Source of the DNA: Leptospiraceae bacterium
GTDB taxonomy: Bacteria; Spirochaetota; Leptospiria; Leptospirales; Leptospiraceae
Direction of reading: 5' to 3'
DNA length: 64,000 nt
Assembly: GCA_024233835.1 (NCBI GenBank)
Contig: JACKPC010000003.1
Span: 747,813-811,812 of the forward strand
Program-made: the position numbers and the translations under genes
Shown: one piece after another, positions 26,732-34,246 of the stretch
Numbering within the stretch: position 1 is the first letter of the stretch
Layout of the letters: every line of letters starts with the position of its first letter
The notes under the pieces: generated by a model
Database searches by the model: none
Seen by the model: the letters and a program-made list of their open reading frames with translations, nothing else
What the model was told of the DNA's origin: nothing

Positions 26732-27190
26732 CTAATTATCTGTATAAGTAATCTGTATTGAAACACTTTCCATTTCATTTGTAACTTTAAATTTAGCTTG
26801 TTCCCAGTTGGGCATACTTTTTGTATTATTACTTATTCCGAAACCTTCTCTGGGAATCCCGGACTTAAAAGTATCCAAACTGCCATTACCATTTTCATCA
26901 TGATAACAAAGAAAAGCGTATTCTCCTTCAAAGAACTTACCCTTGAAAATAAAATTCATTTCAGGTTTGTAAGCTTTCCTGTATGCCATGATAATAGCTT
27001 TATCAAATTTCATGAACCTTTCTTCTTTGTCAAAGGCTACAACATTTAAATATCCTCCTTCGCTTCGCACACCTTTTATACTAATACGGATTTCGGCACT
27101 TTTTTCTAAGGGCGTAAAGAGTGGTTCAACAGAAGCACAATTTAATATGCTTCCCAACAAAAGAATACTTAAAAATATTAGATTTTTCAT
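26732..27190 (-). CDS. DUF2141 lipoprotein
   Basis: 152 residues. Signal peptide and lipobox LGSILNC. The DUF2141 core is ISIKGVRSEGGYLNVVAFD, then YHDENGNGSLDTFKSGIPREGFGISNN and a last strand VSIQITYTD. It belongs to the short subtype, like its downstream neighbour. A ribosome-binding site GAGAGG precedes the ATG. It is the third DUF2141 gene of the operon. Confidence 0.87.
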   Translation of the reverse strand: MKNLIFLSILLLGSILNCASVEPLFTPLEKSAEIRISIKGVRSEGGYLNVVAFDKEERFMKFDKAIIMAYRKAYKPEMNFIFKGKFFEGEYAFLCYHDENGNGSLDTFKSGIPREGFGISNNTKSMPNWEQAKFKVTNEMESVSIQITYTDN

Positions 27191-27200
27191 TTTATTCCTC

Positions 27201-27746
27201 TCACATACTCGAAATAATAAGCGGTATAGCTACAAATAAGAATCCATACCTTGCATACAGATAAAACACGTTCAGGTCTACTTTTTGCTCCGGTTCATTG
27301 AATTCAAACATAGCATCCTTGAACTTTGGAGTTATTAACACCGGCCTGTTATACGATGAAAAGCCAAAGCCCTCTGTTGGCCATTTAGGTATCAGATACA
27401 GGTATTCCTTATCCGGAATCGTAAGGTCTAAGTCATTATTAGATGATTCATCGTGGATAAGAAATATTACATACTTACCAAAAGCTAAATCTGGAATTTC
27501 AATTTGTATATTTTCTTCCACATTTGCAGGAAGCCTGTAGGATACACTTGCCCTTTTAAAGTTTTGTGGATAAGAAGTCCGGGCTCCTTCAGAAAATAGG
27601 AAAAACATGATATTTCCCTTATCATTTCTCAAACCCTTTATTTCCACACGGAGATTTCCTTTGTCTAAATTTATTTCTTTTTTGGGTACAACTGTTTTGC
27701 AGGAGATAATAAGAAGTAAGATAATGAATTGAATGAGAGCTTTCAT
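27201..27746 (-). CDS. DUF2141-like lipoprotein, long subtype with hydrophobic tail
   Basis: 181 residues. Lipobox LLIISC. The core IKGLRNDKGNIMFFLFSEG and HDESSNNDLDLTIPDKE mark the DUF2141 family, with an insert (LYLIPKWPTEGFGFSSYNRP) missing in the short subtype. The C-terminal YGFLFVAIPLIIS is strongly hydrophobic and could anchor the protein a second time. GGAGG lies 6 nt before the ATG. It is close in layout to the next upstream gene, which suggests a tandem duplication. Confidence 0.83.
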   Translation of the reverse strand: MKALIQFIILLLIISCKTVVPKKEINLDKGNLRVEIKGLRNDKGNIMFFLFSEGARTSYPQNFKRASVSYRLPANVEENIQIEIPDLAFGKYVIFLIHDESSNNDLDLTIPDKEYLYLIPKWPTEGFGFSSYNRPVLITPKFKDAMFEFNEPEQKVDLNVFYLYARYGFLFVAIPLIISSM

Positions 27747-27748
27747 TT

Positions 27749-28297
27749 TTATCCTCCGCTTAATAGAGCATTTATCAGAGCAATGGAAAGGATTCCATAC
27801 CTTCTCCAGAAATAGGAAGTATAAAGTTCAAAAGTTTTTGAATCTTTATCCAGAATAAAACTGGCCGATTCAAATTTGGGTGTTCCTATACTCGGTCTAT
27901 TTACATTGCTGTAACCATAGCCTTCCACCGGCCAGTTAGGAAGGAAGAAAAGCCATTCTTTTTTAGGAAGTAATAGGTCAAATTCGGCATTAGCGTTTTC
28001 GTCGTGCATATAAATAATCGCATAACGTCCATAAGGTAGGTCTGAAATTTGAATCACCATTTCCTCTGAGATATTCGCGGGAAGGATGCAGGCATATACT
28101 GAACTTCTCGAATCACCCGGGTAACCTTCTTTTCCATCCTCGTCAAAAACTATCATACGTATAAAGCCATTTCCACTTGAGAGATCATCTATTTTCAAAA
28201 TAAGCTCTCCCTTTTTTTCTTTATCGTATACTGTTTGTGTTGAAGAACAGTTAAATAATCCTGATAATAGAGCTATAAGGAATATTAAGATTTTCAT
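27749..28297 (-). CDS. DUF2141-like lipoprotein, long subtype with hydrophobic tail
   Basis: 182 residues. Lipobox LSGLFNC. Core motifs are IDDLSSGNGFIRMIVFDEDG and MHDENANAEFDLLLPKKE, then LPNWPVEGYGYSNVNRP. It ends with the hydrophobic YGILSIALINALLSG. Its start overlaps the stop of the Ntn hydrolase gene by 4 bp (ATGA), with AGGAGG upstream, so the two are translationally coupled. This is the first and probably best expressed of the four DUF2141 genes. Confidence 0.84.
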   Translation of the reverse strand: MKILIFLIALLSGLFNCSSTQTVYDKEKKGELILKIDDLSSGNGFIRMIVFDEDGKEGYPGDSRSSVYACILPANISEEMVIQISDLPYGRYAIIYMHDENANAEFDLLLPKKEWLFFLPNWPVEGYGYSNVNRPSIGTPKFESASFILDKDSKTFELYTSYFWRRYGILSIALINALLSGG

Positions 28298-29418
28298 TTC
28301 TTTTCCTCCTGACAGGGTAGTTTTTCAGGGTAGTCGATTAGGAAATCCTGTGCCTGCTTGGGTAGTACATCCCCCCAGTTTGCATAGCTCAAAGAAATGA
28401 TTTTCTCATTATCTTTTCTTGTATAGTTCTTGAAATCAGAGTTTACTTTCCCCATTTTTTCATAGTTCACATCCAATGTTTTTACAGGGGTTTTGCAGGA
28501 GAAATCAAAAGCTTCAAGAGAAACTTCTTTTATTTTATTGGAGTCTTTGCTTCTAAAGTGGATTTCTTTTTTTTTCGTGTTATAAACAATATTCCAATAA
28601 GAATAGAGTAAGGGATCTTTAAAAAGGAAGTTTCTCAGTTTATGGTACCAGTTAGGTTCAAATTTCACTTCATTTAGGGTATGAAATGAATACTTAATGC
28701 CATCTTTTTCTTCTTTATAATTTTTTATAAGATGCGATATTCTACAAAAACGCTCCTCTGAACTGAATCCTTTGGGAATGGACGTATACTCTTTATCAGA
28801 GTAATTAATATCTTCCTTTAACATTTTGGGATAGGGTTCATTTGTTAATGCAATAGTAGGTAAAGTATCTTTTGAATATACTATCATCTTTCCGGCTTCA
28901 AATTCGAAGATGGCACAGTGTTCGTTTGTATCACAGGCAAGATAGTGTAGTTCGGATGCGGTTCTTGAAATTTGTATTTTATTACTATTGTCTATCATTT
29001 CCTGTACACTTTTATAGTTGTCCAGGTTATACTGAATCCACTGAAGTTCGTTTACAGTTGGTTTAGATTCTAAATCCGGATATTTCCCATCGATTAGCCA
29101 CATGAGCTCTATACTTAATCCTTTTTCGTTCATGCCACCTGAGGGGAGTTCTCTTCCAAATTGGTTAAAGGTAACACTTCCATATTTGGATATCCATTCT
29201 GCCGCGTGTTTTGCTACTTTTTTCTCCATTACGAGACCCATTTTCATTACATTTCGTTTATTTGTAATTAAGAGCCCGTGTCCAAAAGTGAAGTCATAAC
29301 TTTTTCCCATAAAAAAGTCATCCCCGGATTTGAAGCCGAAGGTAGAGCAGGGATAAAGTTCCGATGCCAGGATAATAAATGTAAGGGCCAGAGTGATTAT
29401 ATAGTATTTGGTTCGCAT
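28294..29418 (-). CDS. Exported Ntn hydrolase, linear amide C-N hydrolase (choloylglycine hydrolase family)
   Basis: 374 residues. A signal peptide ends directly before the predicted catalytic nucleophile Cys24 in ELYPCSTFGF. Cleavage exposes this cysteine as the N-terminal residue, as in bile-salt hydrolases, penicillin V acylases and acid ceramidase-like enzymes. Other family marks are FFMGKSYDF, GRELPSGGMNEKGLSIELMWL, and a later ALTNEPYP. The substrate (a bile salt, N-acyl amide or N-acyl homoserine lactone) cannot be decided. The ATG at 29418 is preferred to a TTG at 29439. It is the first gene behind a consensus promoter at 29442-29469 and is coupled to four DUF2141 genes. Confidence 0.88.
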   Translation of the reverse strand: MRTKYYIITLALTFIILASELYPCSTFGFKSGDDFFMGKSYDFTFGHGLLITNKRNVMKMGLVMEKKVAKHAAEWISKYGSVTFNQFGRELPSGGMNEKGLSIELMWLIDGKYPDLESKPTVNELQWIQYNLDNYKSVQEMIDNSNKIQISRTASELHYLACDTNEHCAIFEFEAGKMIVYSKDTLPTIALTNEPYPKMLKEDINYSDKEYTSIPKGFSSEERFCRISHLIKNYKEEKDGIKYSFHTLNEVKFEPNWYHKLRNFLFKDPLLYSYWNIVYNTKKKEIHFRSKDSNKIKEVSLEAFDFSCKTPVKTLDVNYEKMGKVNSDFKNYTRKDNEKIISLSYANWGDVLPKQAQDFLIDYPEKLPCQEEKK

Positions 29419-29441
29419 GATTTTTCGTTCCTTTAGCAAAC

Positions 29442-29469
29442 ACTATATCAGGTAAAAACCACCTGTCAA
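29442..29469 (-). promoter_or_regulatory. Sigma70 promoter of the Ntn hydrolase-DUF2141 operon
   Basis: TTGACA (29464-29469) and TATAGT (29442-29447) on the minus strand, separated by 16 bp, 24 bp upstream of the chosen ATG. The spacer holds a short inverted repeat, CAGGT...ACCTG, that could be an operator. Confidence 0.75.
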
Positions 29470-29507
29470 GAGGCGTTGCTATGAAAGCTACATATAGGGA
29501 ATGAGTG

Positions 29508-30323
29508 CTACGATTGTTTCAGTTTTTCTTTTAAGTGGGGGGCGAATTTTCTTCCTACAGGCAGAACAGTTTCTTCTTCGTCATTTAAGTATGCCAGATA
29601 GCTCCCTCCCTTATTGTACTGGATATGGGAAAGTCTTTGGAGGTTTATGATATAGCTTTTGTGAATCCGCATAAAGTTTTCTGGTAAACTATTTTCGATG
29701 CTCGAAAGTAAGCTGGCTTTTTTATACTCCTTCTCTATAGTATGTACGACTATATTCTTACCATGAGATGAAATGTAAATAATATCTGAACTCTGTATTG
29801 TATACATATTTATACCTTCCTTAATGCAGAGACTTGTAGACTTTGTACGTTTCACAGGGGGGTCAGGAGGAAAATGAAGGTTTTCTAATTTATCATGGAG
29901 GTGCTTCTTTTCTTTTTCGAGGTGTTCAATGCGGCTTGCAATCACGGCTATTATGAGAGTTATAATGGATGTATTTTTAAAAATATTTATAAGAATGTCT
30001 TTATGAAAAACTTCAGAGGAAGGACCGTATATAATCAGGTGGTATAATAGTAGGACCCCTATTCCACAAAACGAGGCCAGGCAGGCTACGGGAATTACAA
30101 CGAAAAGAATACCGGAAAAGCTTCTCGGACTGAGTTTGCTTGCAAAATGATAGGAGGAAATCATCGCAAATAAAGAAATTACCTGGAAAGAAAAAAGGGT
30201 ATCTATAAATTTTAAGAGATTGAAATTACGAATGGATTCTTTAGCAAACTCCAATTGTAATAGGTAGATAAAACCGGCTATCAGAGTGTTTATAATTACC
30301 CAGTTATATATTTTTTGTTTCAT
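29508..30323 (-). CDS. Membrane-bound LytTR-type transcriptional regulator
   Basis: 271 residues. Four predicted membrane helices occupy the first about 140 residues. A short coiled coil (RIEHLEKEKKHLHDKLENL) leads to a LytTR DNA-binding domain (about 165-268) with IIYISSHGKNIVVHT, FMRIHKSYIINLQRL and LPVGRKF. There is no receiver domain, so the signal must come through the membrane part. It starts one base after the stop of lnt and is probably co-transcribed. Targets are unknown; autoregulation of the lipase/lnt cluster is possible. Confidence 0.9.
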   Translation of the reverse strand: MKQKIYNWVIINTLIAGFIYLLQLEFAKESIRNFNLLKFIDTLFSFQVISLFAMISSYHFASKLSPRSFSGILFVVIPVACLASFCGIGVLLLYHLIIYGPSSEVFHKDILINIFKNTSIITLIIAVIASRIEHLEKEKKHLHDKLENLHFPPDPPVKRTKSTSLCIKEGINMYTIQSSDIIYISSHGKNIVVHTIEKEYKKASLLSSIENSLPENFMRIHKSYIINLQRLSHIQYNKGGSYLAYLNDEEETVLPVGRKFAPHLKEKLKQS

Positions 30324-30324
30324 A

Positions 30325-32037
30325 CTATTTTCTAAGATGCTTATTATAAAAACTTACAAACAGTATAATTCCAAAAAACAATAGAATTATATAATTTACT
30401 AAATTACCGAATATTATATAAGGAGTATCTTTTATAGTTTCTCTTACAGGAATTTTAAATATACGAATATCTTCTGTATTGATTTTCGTTTCGCTTATAA
30501 CTTGATTTCCGATAGGACTCGTTACACTGGAAACTCCGGAAAGAGATGAACGGATGAAGTATCTTCCGGTTTCTACCGCTCGTACAATAGCTATCCCGTT
30601 ATGTTGATGGTTTTCCCAGAGGTTACCGAACCAGGAATCGTTTACCTGGTTAATGATGATTTCCGGTTTTTCTTTTTCTAAAAAAGCTTCTCTGACAAAC
30701 TCAGGAAATATAGCTTCGTAGCAGAGCAGGGGAAGAAGTTTGATTTCTCTATCATAATTCTGTATATTCATAGAATGGAATATACTTTCCGGTCTGTTGA
30801 TTTCTCCAAGTTTATCAGGGTTTATGTCCTGAGGATTTAGAGAAAGGTTTTTATGGTTTATAAGTTTTAAACTAAGACTGCGAATTTTTTTCTGGGACTT
30901 TTTATATTTAGAACTTTCCGGAAAAAGTTTTTCTAAAAATGAAAAGGGAAGACTTTCTCCGAAAGGAACTAAAATTTGTTTATGATAGATTTCTTTTGTC
31001 TTATCGGTTCGGGAGAAGAGAGTAGCTGAATTGTAGGCAGATTGGTTTTCAAAATTGACTTCATTATACAGGATACTCACAGAAGAAATCCGGCTTAAAA
31101 AAAGAATAATTCCCTGAAAGGTAGAAGAATACGCTTTTTTTTCCAGATTGTCTTTCGTGGCTTCTGTGCTAAAGAAGGGCACAGCCGATTCGGGTAATAT
31201 CAATAGATCCAGACCCTCTTTTCCTGCCTCGAAAATAGCCTTTAAGGAATAGTTAAAGACTTTGTTTAAAGCTTCTTTTGCATAAGCTTCGTCTTCACGT
31301 GCCTGAAGGGTTCCTACTGCTGTATTGGTTTGTACCAGGGCTATGTTTAAGTTTTCTTCCGTACCTTTTGGAAAAGATATAACTCTTATAAAACCATAGA
31401 GATAGACAGTAAAAATAAGAAGCAGGGGAAAGTAAAGGGATTCTCTCTTGAATAGAGGAAAGTCGATTTGTTTCTTTTTTTGATAGAGTCGGCCAAATAG
31501 GGAAAGGAGTACGGAAGGATATAAAAAGGAAAGAAAGCTTAATCCGTAGATTCCGGTAAGAGATGCTATTTGTAAACTAAAAACATCAGAACTGATAAGG
31601 TCTCCGAAATGCCAGGGAAAGAGCTGGTATAAGAATAAATCGAGACTCAAAGCAAGTGTCGGAAAGAAAAAGGTTTTCGAGATTTCAGTTTTTTTCAGGA
31701 CAAAATGAGAGAGGAATAAAAAGAGAAAAACCTTGGAATTTAAGAATATAGAATAGAAGAGAAAAGCGAGAAAGGATACAAATAGATTGGAACCGCTTAA
31801 ATTATGGACTCCTATCCAGATAAAGTGAAAAATACATAAGTTAATTATAATATTCAGGAATAGGGAGATTTTAAAAGCACGGCTGGTTTTTTCTTTAGCT
31901 AAATCGGATGCCAGTAAAATAAGACCTGCGGTGCCTATAAGCCCGAACAGGGAAGAATGCAGAGGTTGCATTCCTCCGAATAAGCCTATTATAATACAAA
32001 AAAATAAGAAGGGAAGTTTTAGTATTTTTAAATCCAA
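30325..32037 (-). CDS. lnt: Apolipoprotein N-acyltransferase
   Basis: 570 residues. About six to eight N-terminal membrane helices, a carbon-nitrogen hydrolase domain, and a C-terminal helix. Lnt adds the third acyl chain to the N-terminal cysteine of lipoproteins. The catalytic triad is visible as Glu283 (LLILPESAVPF), Lys353 (YHKQILVPFGESLPF) and Cys439 (LLCYEAIFPEF). The start appears to be TTG at 32037. It sits between the lipase foldase gene and the LytTR gene with very short gaps. An lnt is expected in a spirochaete with this many lipoproteins. Confidence 0.95.
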   Translation of the reverse strand: MDLKILKLPFLFFCIIIGLFGGMQPLHSSLFGLIGTAGLILLASDLAKEKTSRAFKISLFLNIIINLCIFHFIWIGVHNLSGSNLFVSFLAFLFYSIFLNSKVFLFLFLSHFVLKKTEISKTFFFPTLALSLDLFLYQLFPWHFGDLISSDVFSLQIASLTGIYGLSFLSFLYPSVLLSLFGRLYQKKKQIDFPLFKRESLYFPLLLIFTVYLYGFIRVISFPKGTEENLNIALVQTNTAVGTLQAREDEAYAKEALNKVFNYSLKAIFEAGKEGLDLLILPESAVPFFSTEATKDNLEKKAYSSTFQGIILFLSRISSVSILYNEVNFENQSAYNSATLFSRTDKTKEIYHKQILVPFGESLPFSFLEKLFPESSKYKKSQKKIRSLSLKLINHKNLSLNPQDINPDKLGEINRPESIFHSMNIQNYDREIKLLPLLCYEAIFPEFVREAFLEKEKPEIIINQVNDSWFGNLWENHQHNGIAIVRAVETGRYFIRSSLSGVSSVTSPIGNQVISETKINTEDIRIFKIPVRETIKDTPYIIFGNLVNYIILLFFGIILFVSFYNKHLRK

Positions 32038-32041
32038 GACT

Positions 32042-33094
32042 CTATTTGTTAGTTTTTTTGTTTTTTAAAGATTCTTCATATTGCTTTCTTCTAATATATT
32101 CTTCAGCTCCCTGTTCTCCCATATACTGAATACGCAAAGCCTTTAGTTTCTCCGTTTTATCTTCTTCAGAAAGACCTGTATTGTCCTTTAGGAACTTCTC
32201 TTCAGCTTTTGTATACTCGGATTCTTTTTGTTTTTCTTCTTCTAACTGTGCATAAACCTTCTGTATCCTTTCGGCTCCTTCTTTACCGAAATACTTTGTT
32301 TGAAGTTCGATCATTTTTTGTTTTTTATCGTCATCTTTCAATTTCTTAAAATCATTTTCTCGTAGGGAAATTTCGACTTCGTAATTATTAAAAGGAGTTT
32401 CCCGTTCTTTCATCGAACTATAATAGTCTCCGTAGACGGTTTTTTTGAGTTCTTCGTATTTCTTGATTCTTTCTTCGCCGGATAAATCTTTGGTTTCCTT
32501 ATAAAAGTTTCGAGAAGCTTCCGAAAAAGTTACTTTAGACTCTTCGAGACCAAAGATTAATTTGGCTTCTTCTTCGCTGAAAAGTTCTCTACGCTTTTGC
32601 TTGATAAGTTCGTACCGTTCGGAAAGTTTGAGATTTTCCGGTGTTTTGAAATCTCTCATCTCAATTTCATACTTAAGATATTTGCTTAAAAGTTTTTTCA
32701 AGGTTTCATTACCGGGAGGAGGAAAGTTTTTATCGATAAAGACAGACAGCATATTATTGCACTGTTCAAAGCGATAATCTTCCGGACATTTCCTCCTCAT
32801 GGCCCAGAGTTCCGAGACAAGGTTAATTTTGCCTTTGCGGGCAAGCTCTAAAAGTTCATTAACGTCTGATATCATATTTTTATCATAGAAGATAGACTCA
32901 GCCAGATTTCCGAAGCTTGATTCTCCTATCATAGCCATAGGAACAGGGCTAACGGATTCTCCCGGAAAGCGAAGTTTTTTCTCTTCTATTTGGACTTGCT
33001 CGGTTTTGGGTGCAGATTTGTTAGAAATAAAATAAAACAGGATAGAAGAGATTAAGAGTATCGTTAGAAGAATGAGTGTTTTTTTTCCATTCAT
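32042..33094 (-). CDS. Lipase-specific foldase (LifO/LimK-like chaperone)
   Basis: 350 residues. One N-terminal membrane anchor (TLILLTILLISSILFYFI) is followed by a long helical, charged domain. The segment RRELFSEEEAKLIFGLEES and the repeated KEL...YFGKEGAERI / YMGEQGAEEYI helices agree with steric chaperones that fold family I.1/I.2 lipases in the periplasm. The position directly after the lipase gene supports this strongly. A terminator-like hairpin between the two would keep chaperone levels below lipase levels, as is usual for such pairs. Confidence 0.85.
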   Translation of the reverse strand: MNGKKTLILLTILLISSILFYFISNKSAPKTEQVQIEEKKLRFPGESVSPVPMAMIGESSFGNLAESIFYDKNMISDVNELLELARKGKINLVSELWAMRRKCPEDYRFEQCNNMLSVFIDKNFPPPGNETLKKLLSKYLKYEIEMRDFKTPENLKLSERYELIKQKRRELFSEEEAKLIFGLEESKVTFSEASRNFYKETKDLSGEERIKKYEELKKTVYGDYYSSMKERETPFNNYEVEISLRENDFKKLKDDDKKQKMIELQTKYFGKEGAERIQKVYAQLEEEKQKESEYTKAEEKFLKDNTGLSEEDKTEKLKALRIQYMGEQGAEEYIRRKQYEESLKNKKTNK

Positions 33095-33120
33095 AGAATT
33101 GAAAAATTATCCTTATACAA

Positions 33121-33146
33121 AATAAAAAGCGGGAGAAAACTCCCGC
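33121..33146 (-). terminator. Rho-independent terminator or attenuator after the lipase gene
   Basis: Stem GCGGGAG/CTCCCGC with an AAAA loop (TTTT on the minus strand), followed on the minus strand by TTTTTATT. It lies 10 bp after the lipase stop and 27 bp before the foldase start, so part of the transcripts would end here. Confidence 0.88.
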
Positions 33147-33155
33147 TAAACTTAA

Positions 33156-34076
33156 CTATTGGTTTGCTTTGGCGTTTTGGGCCATTTTGAGGTAATAGCC
33201 TTCAACGTCATACCAGAGTTGACCGGTCCACTCAAAGTTAGTGGCCTGAAGATGGTCTACACCGTTTGTAGTAATCGGGATAGAAGGTCCACCTTTCCAG
33301 GTTCCCCATTTCTGAGAGGAATAAGGTACAACACCGTCATTGTCTCCTCCCTGACCATTGAACACACCACCTGCCCAGGTAATTGGATACAGGACAAACA
33401 TAATTGGGTGTTGAATGATAGTGGGAAGAACGTTTATTTTTGAACCATAGGAAAAGTATTTCACGTTGGATACGTTAGGAGTAGTTTGATTAAAAACGGC
33501 AAGAGTATCTGTTGAAAGAGAAACTCCCATAGCAATAACATCCTGCTCTCCACCACCGTAAATTAATTTTCCAAATTCATTTAGTATAGAGCCTACAAAG
33601 GGTTCAATCCAGTCCGGAAGAACATCCAGAACAAAGTCAGCAACCGGGCTTCCTCTATGAACAGAGTTCAGAGTGGTCAGGGTGGAAATTTTATTGGAGA
33701 TACCGAGGTTACTTATCATATACCTGGAATCCAATCCTCCCTGTGAGTGGCCTATAATGTGAACCTTAGAGTAGTTATTGGCTGCCATCCAGACAAGGAT
33801 TTGCTCTTTTTGCTCCTGAGCCCTGTAGGGAAGACCCTGCATTGCCGTTTTACCGGGAGTCAAAACAGCTGCACCCTGTTCTCTGAGATAATCGTCCATG
33901 CCGCCCCAGTATTTCACGAGGCCATTCATTAGGCCCTGAGTATCATCGAAACCGAGGATACCATGGGATAGAACGATTGGATAGCTACCAGCTAAAGGCT
34001 TAGTAGAACCACCGCCGGAAGCGGAAACTGCTGTCGTAAGTAAGGCTGCTAATACAATTGTTAATAAAGTTTTCAT
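33156..34076 (-). CDS. Secreted triacylglycerol lipase (family I.1/I.2-like)
   Basis: About 306 residues with a Sec signal peptide (LLTIVLAALLTTAVSASG). Alpha/beta-hydrolase features, numbered from the GTG at 34082: oxyanion region YPIVLSHGILGFDD, nucleophile Ser113 in IIGHSQGGLDSR, Asp249 in GGDNDGVVPYSS, and His277 in GVDHLQATN. These match foldase-dependent Pseudomonas/Burkholderia-type lipases that hydrolyse long-chain triacylglycerols outside the cell. The ATG at 34076 has AGGA 8 nt upstream and is preferred to the GTG at 34082. The foldase gene follows. Released fatty acids and glycerol could feed the cell, which also encodes glpK in this window. Confidence 0.93.
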   Translation of the reverse strand: MKTLLTIVLAALLTTAVSASGGGSTKPLAGSYPIVLSHGILGFDDTQGLMNGLVKYWGGMDDYLREQGAAVLTPGKTAMQGLPYRAQEQKEQILVWMAANNYSKVHIIGHSQGGLDSRYMISNLGISNKISTLTTLNSVHRGSPVADFVLDVLPDWIEPFVGSILNEFGKLIYGGGEQDVIAMGVSLSTDTLAVFNQTTPNVSNVKYFSYGSKINVLPTIIQHPIMFVLYPITWAGGVFNGQGGDNDGVVPYSSQKWGTWKGGPSIPITTNGVDHLQATNFEWTGQLWYDVEGYYLKMAQNAKANQ

Positions 34077-34246
34077 TTTCACATTCCTCTCATTTTTGGA
34101 TATGACCAGTTTACCGGATTTGTTCTAAAAAGGAAAGTAATAATTTTTAAAAAAAGAAGAAATATGATAGAGCGGTCATTTTTTATTTCATTGCTTTCGA
34201 TCTCGTTGCAAAAATAGGAGGACAAACTTTAGACAGGCGTATAAAA

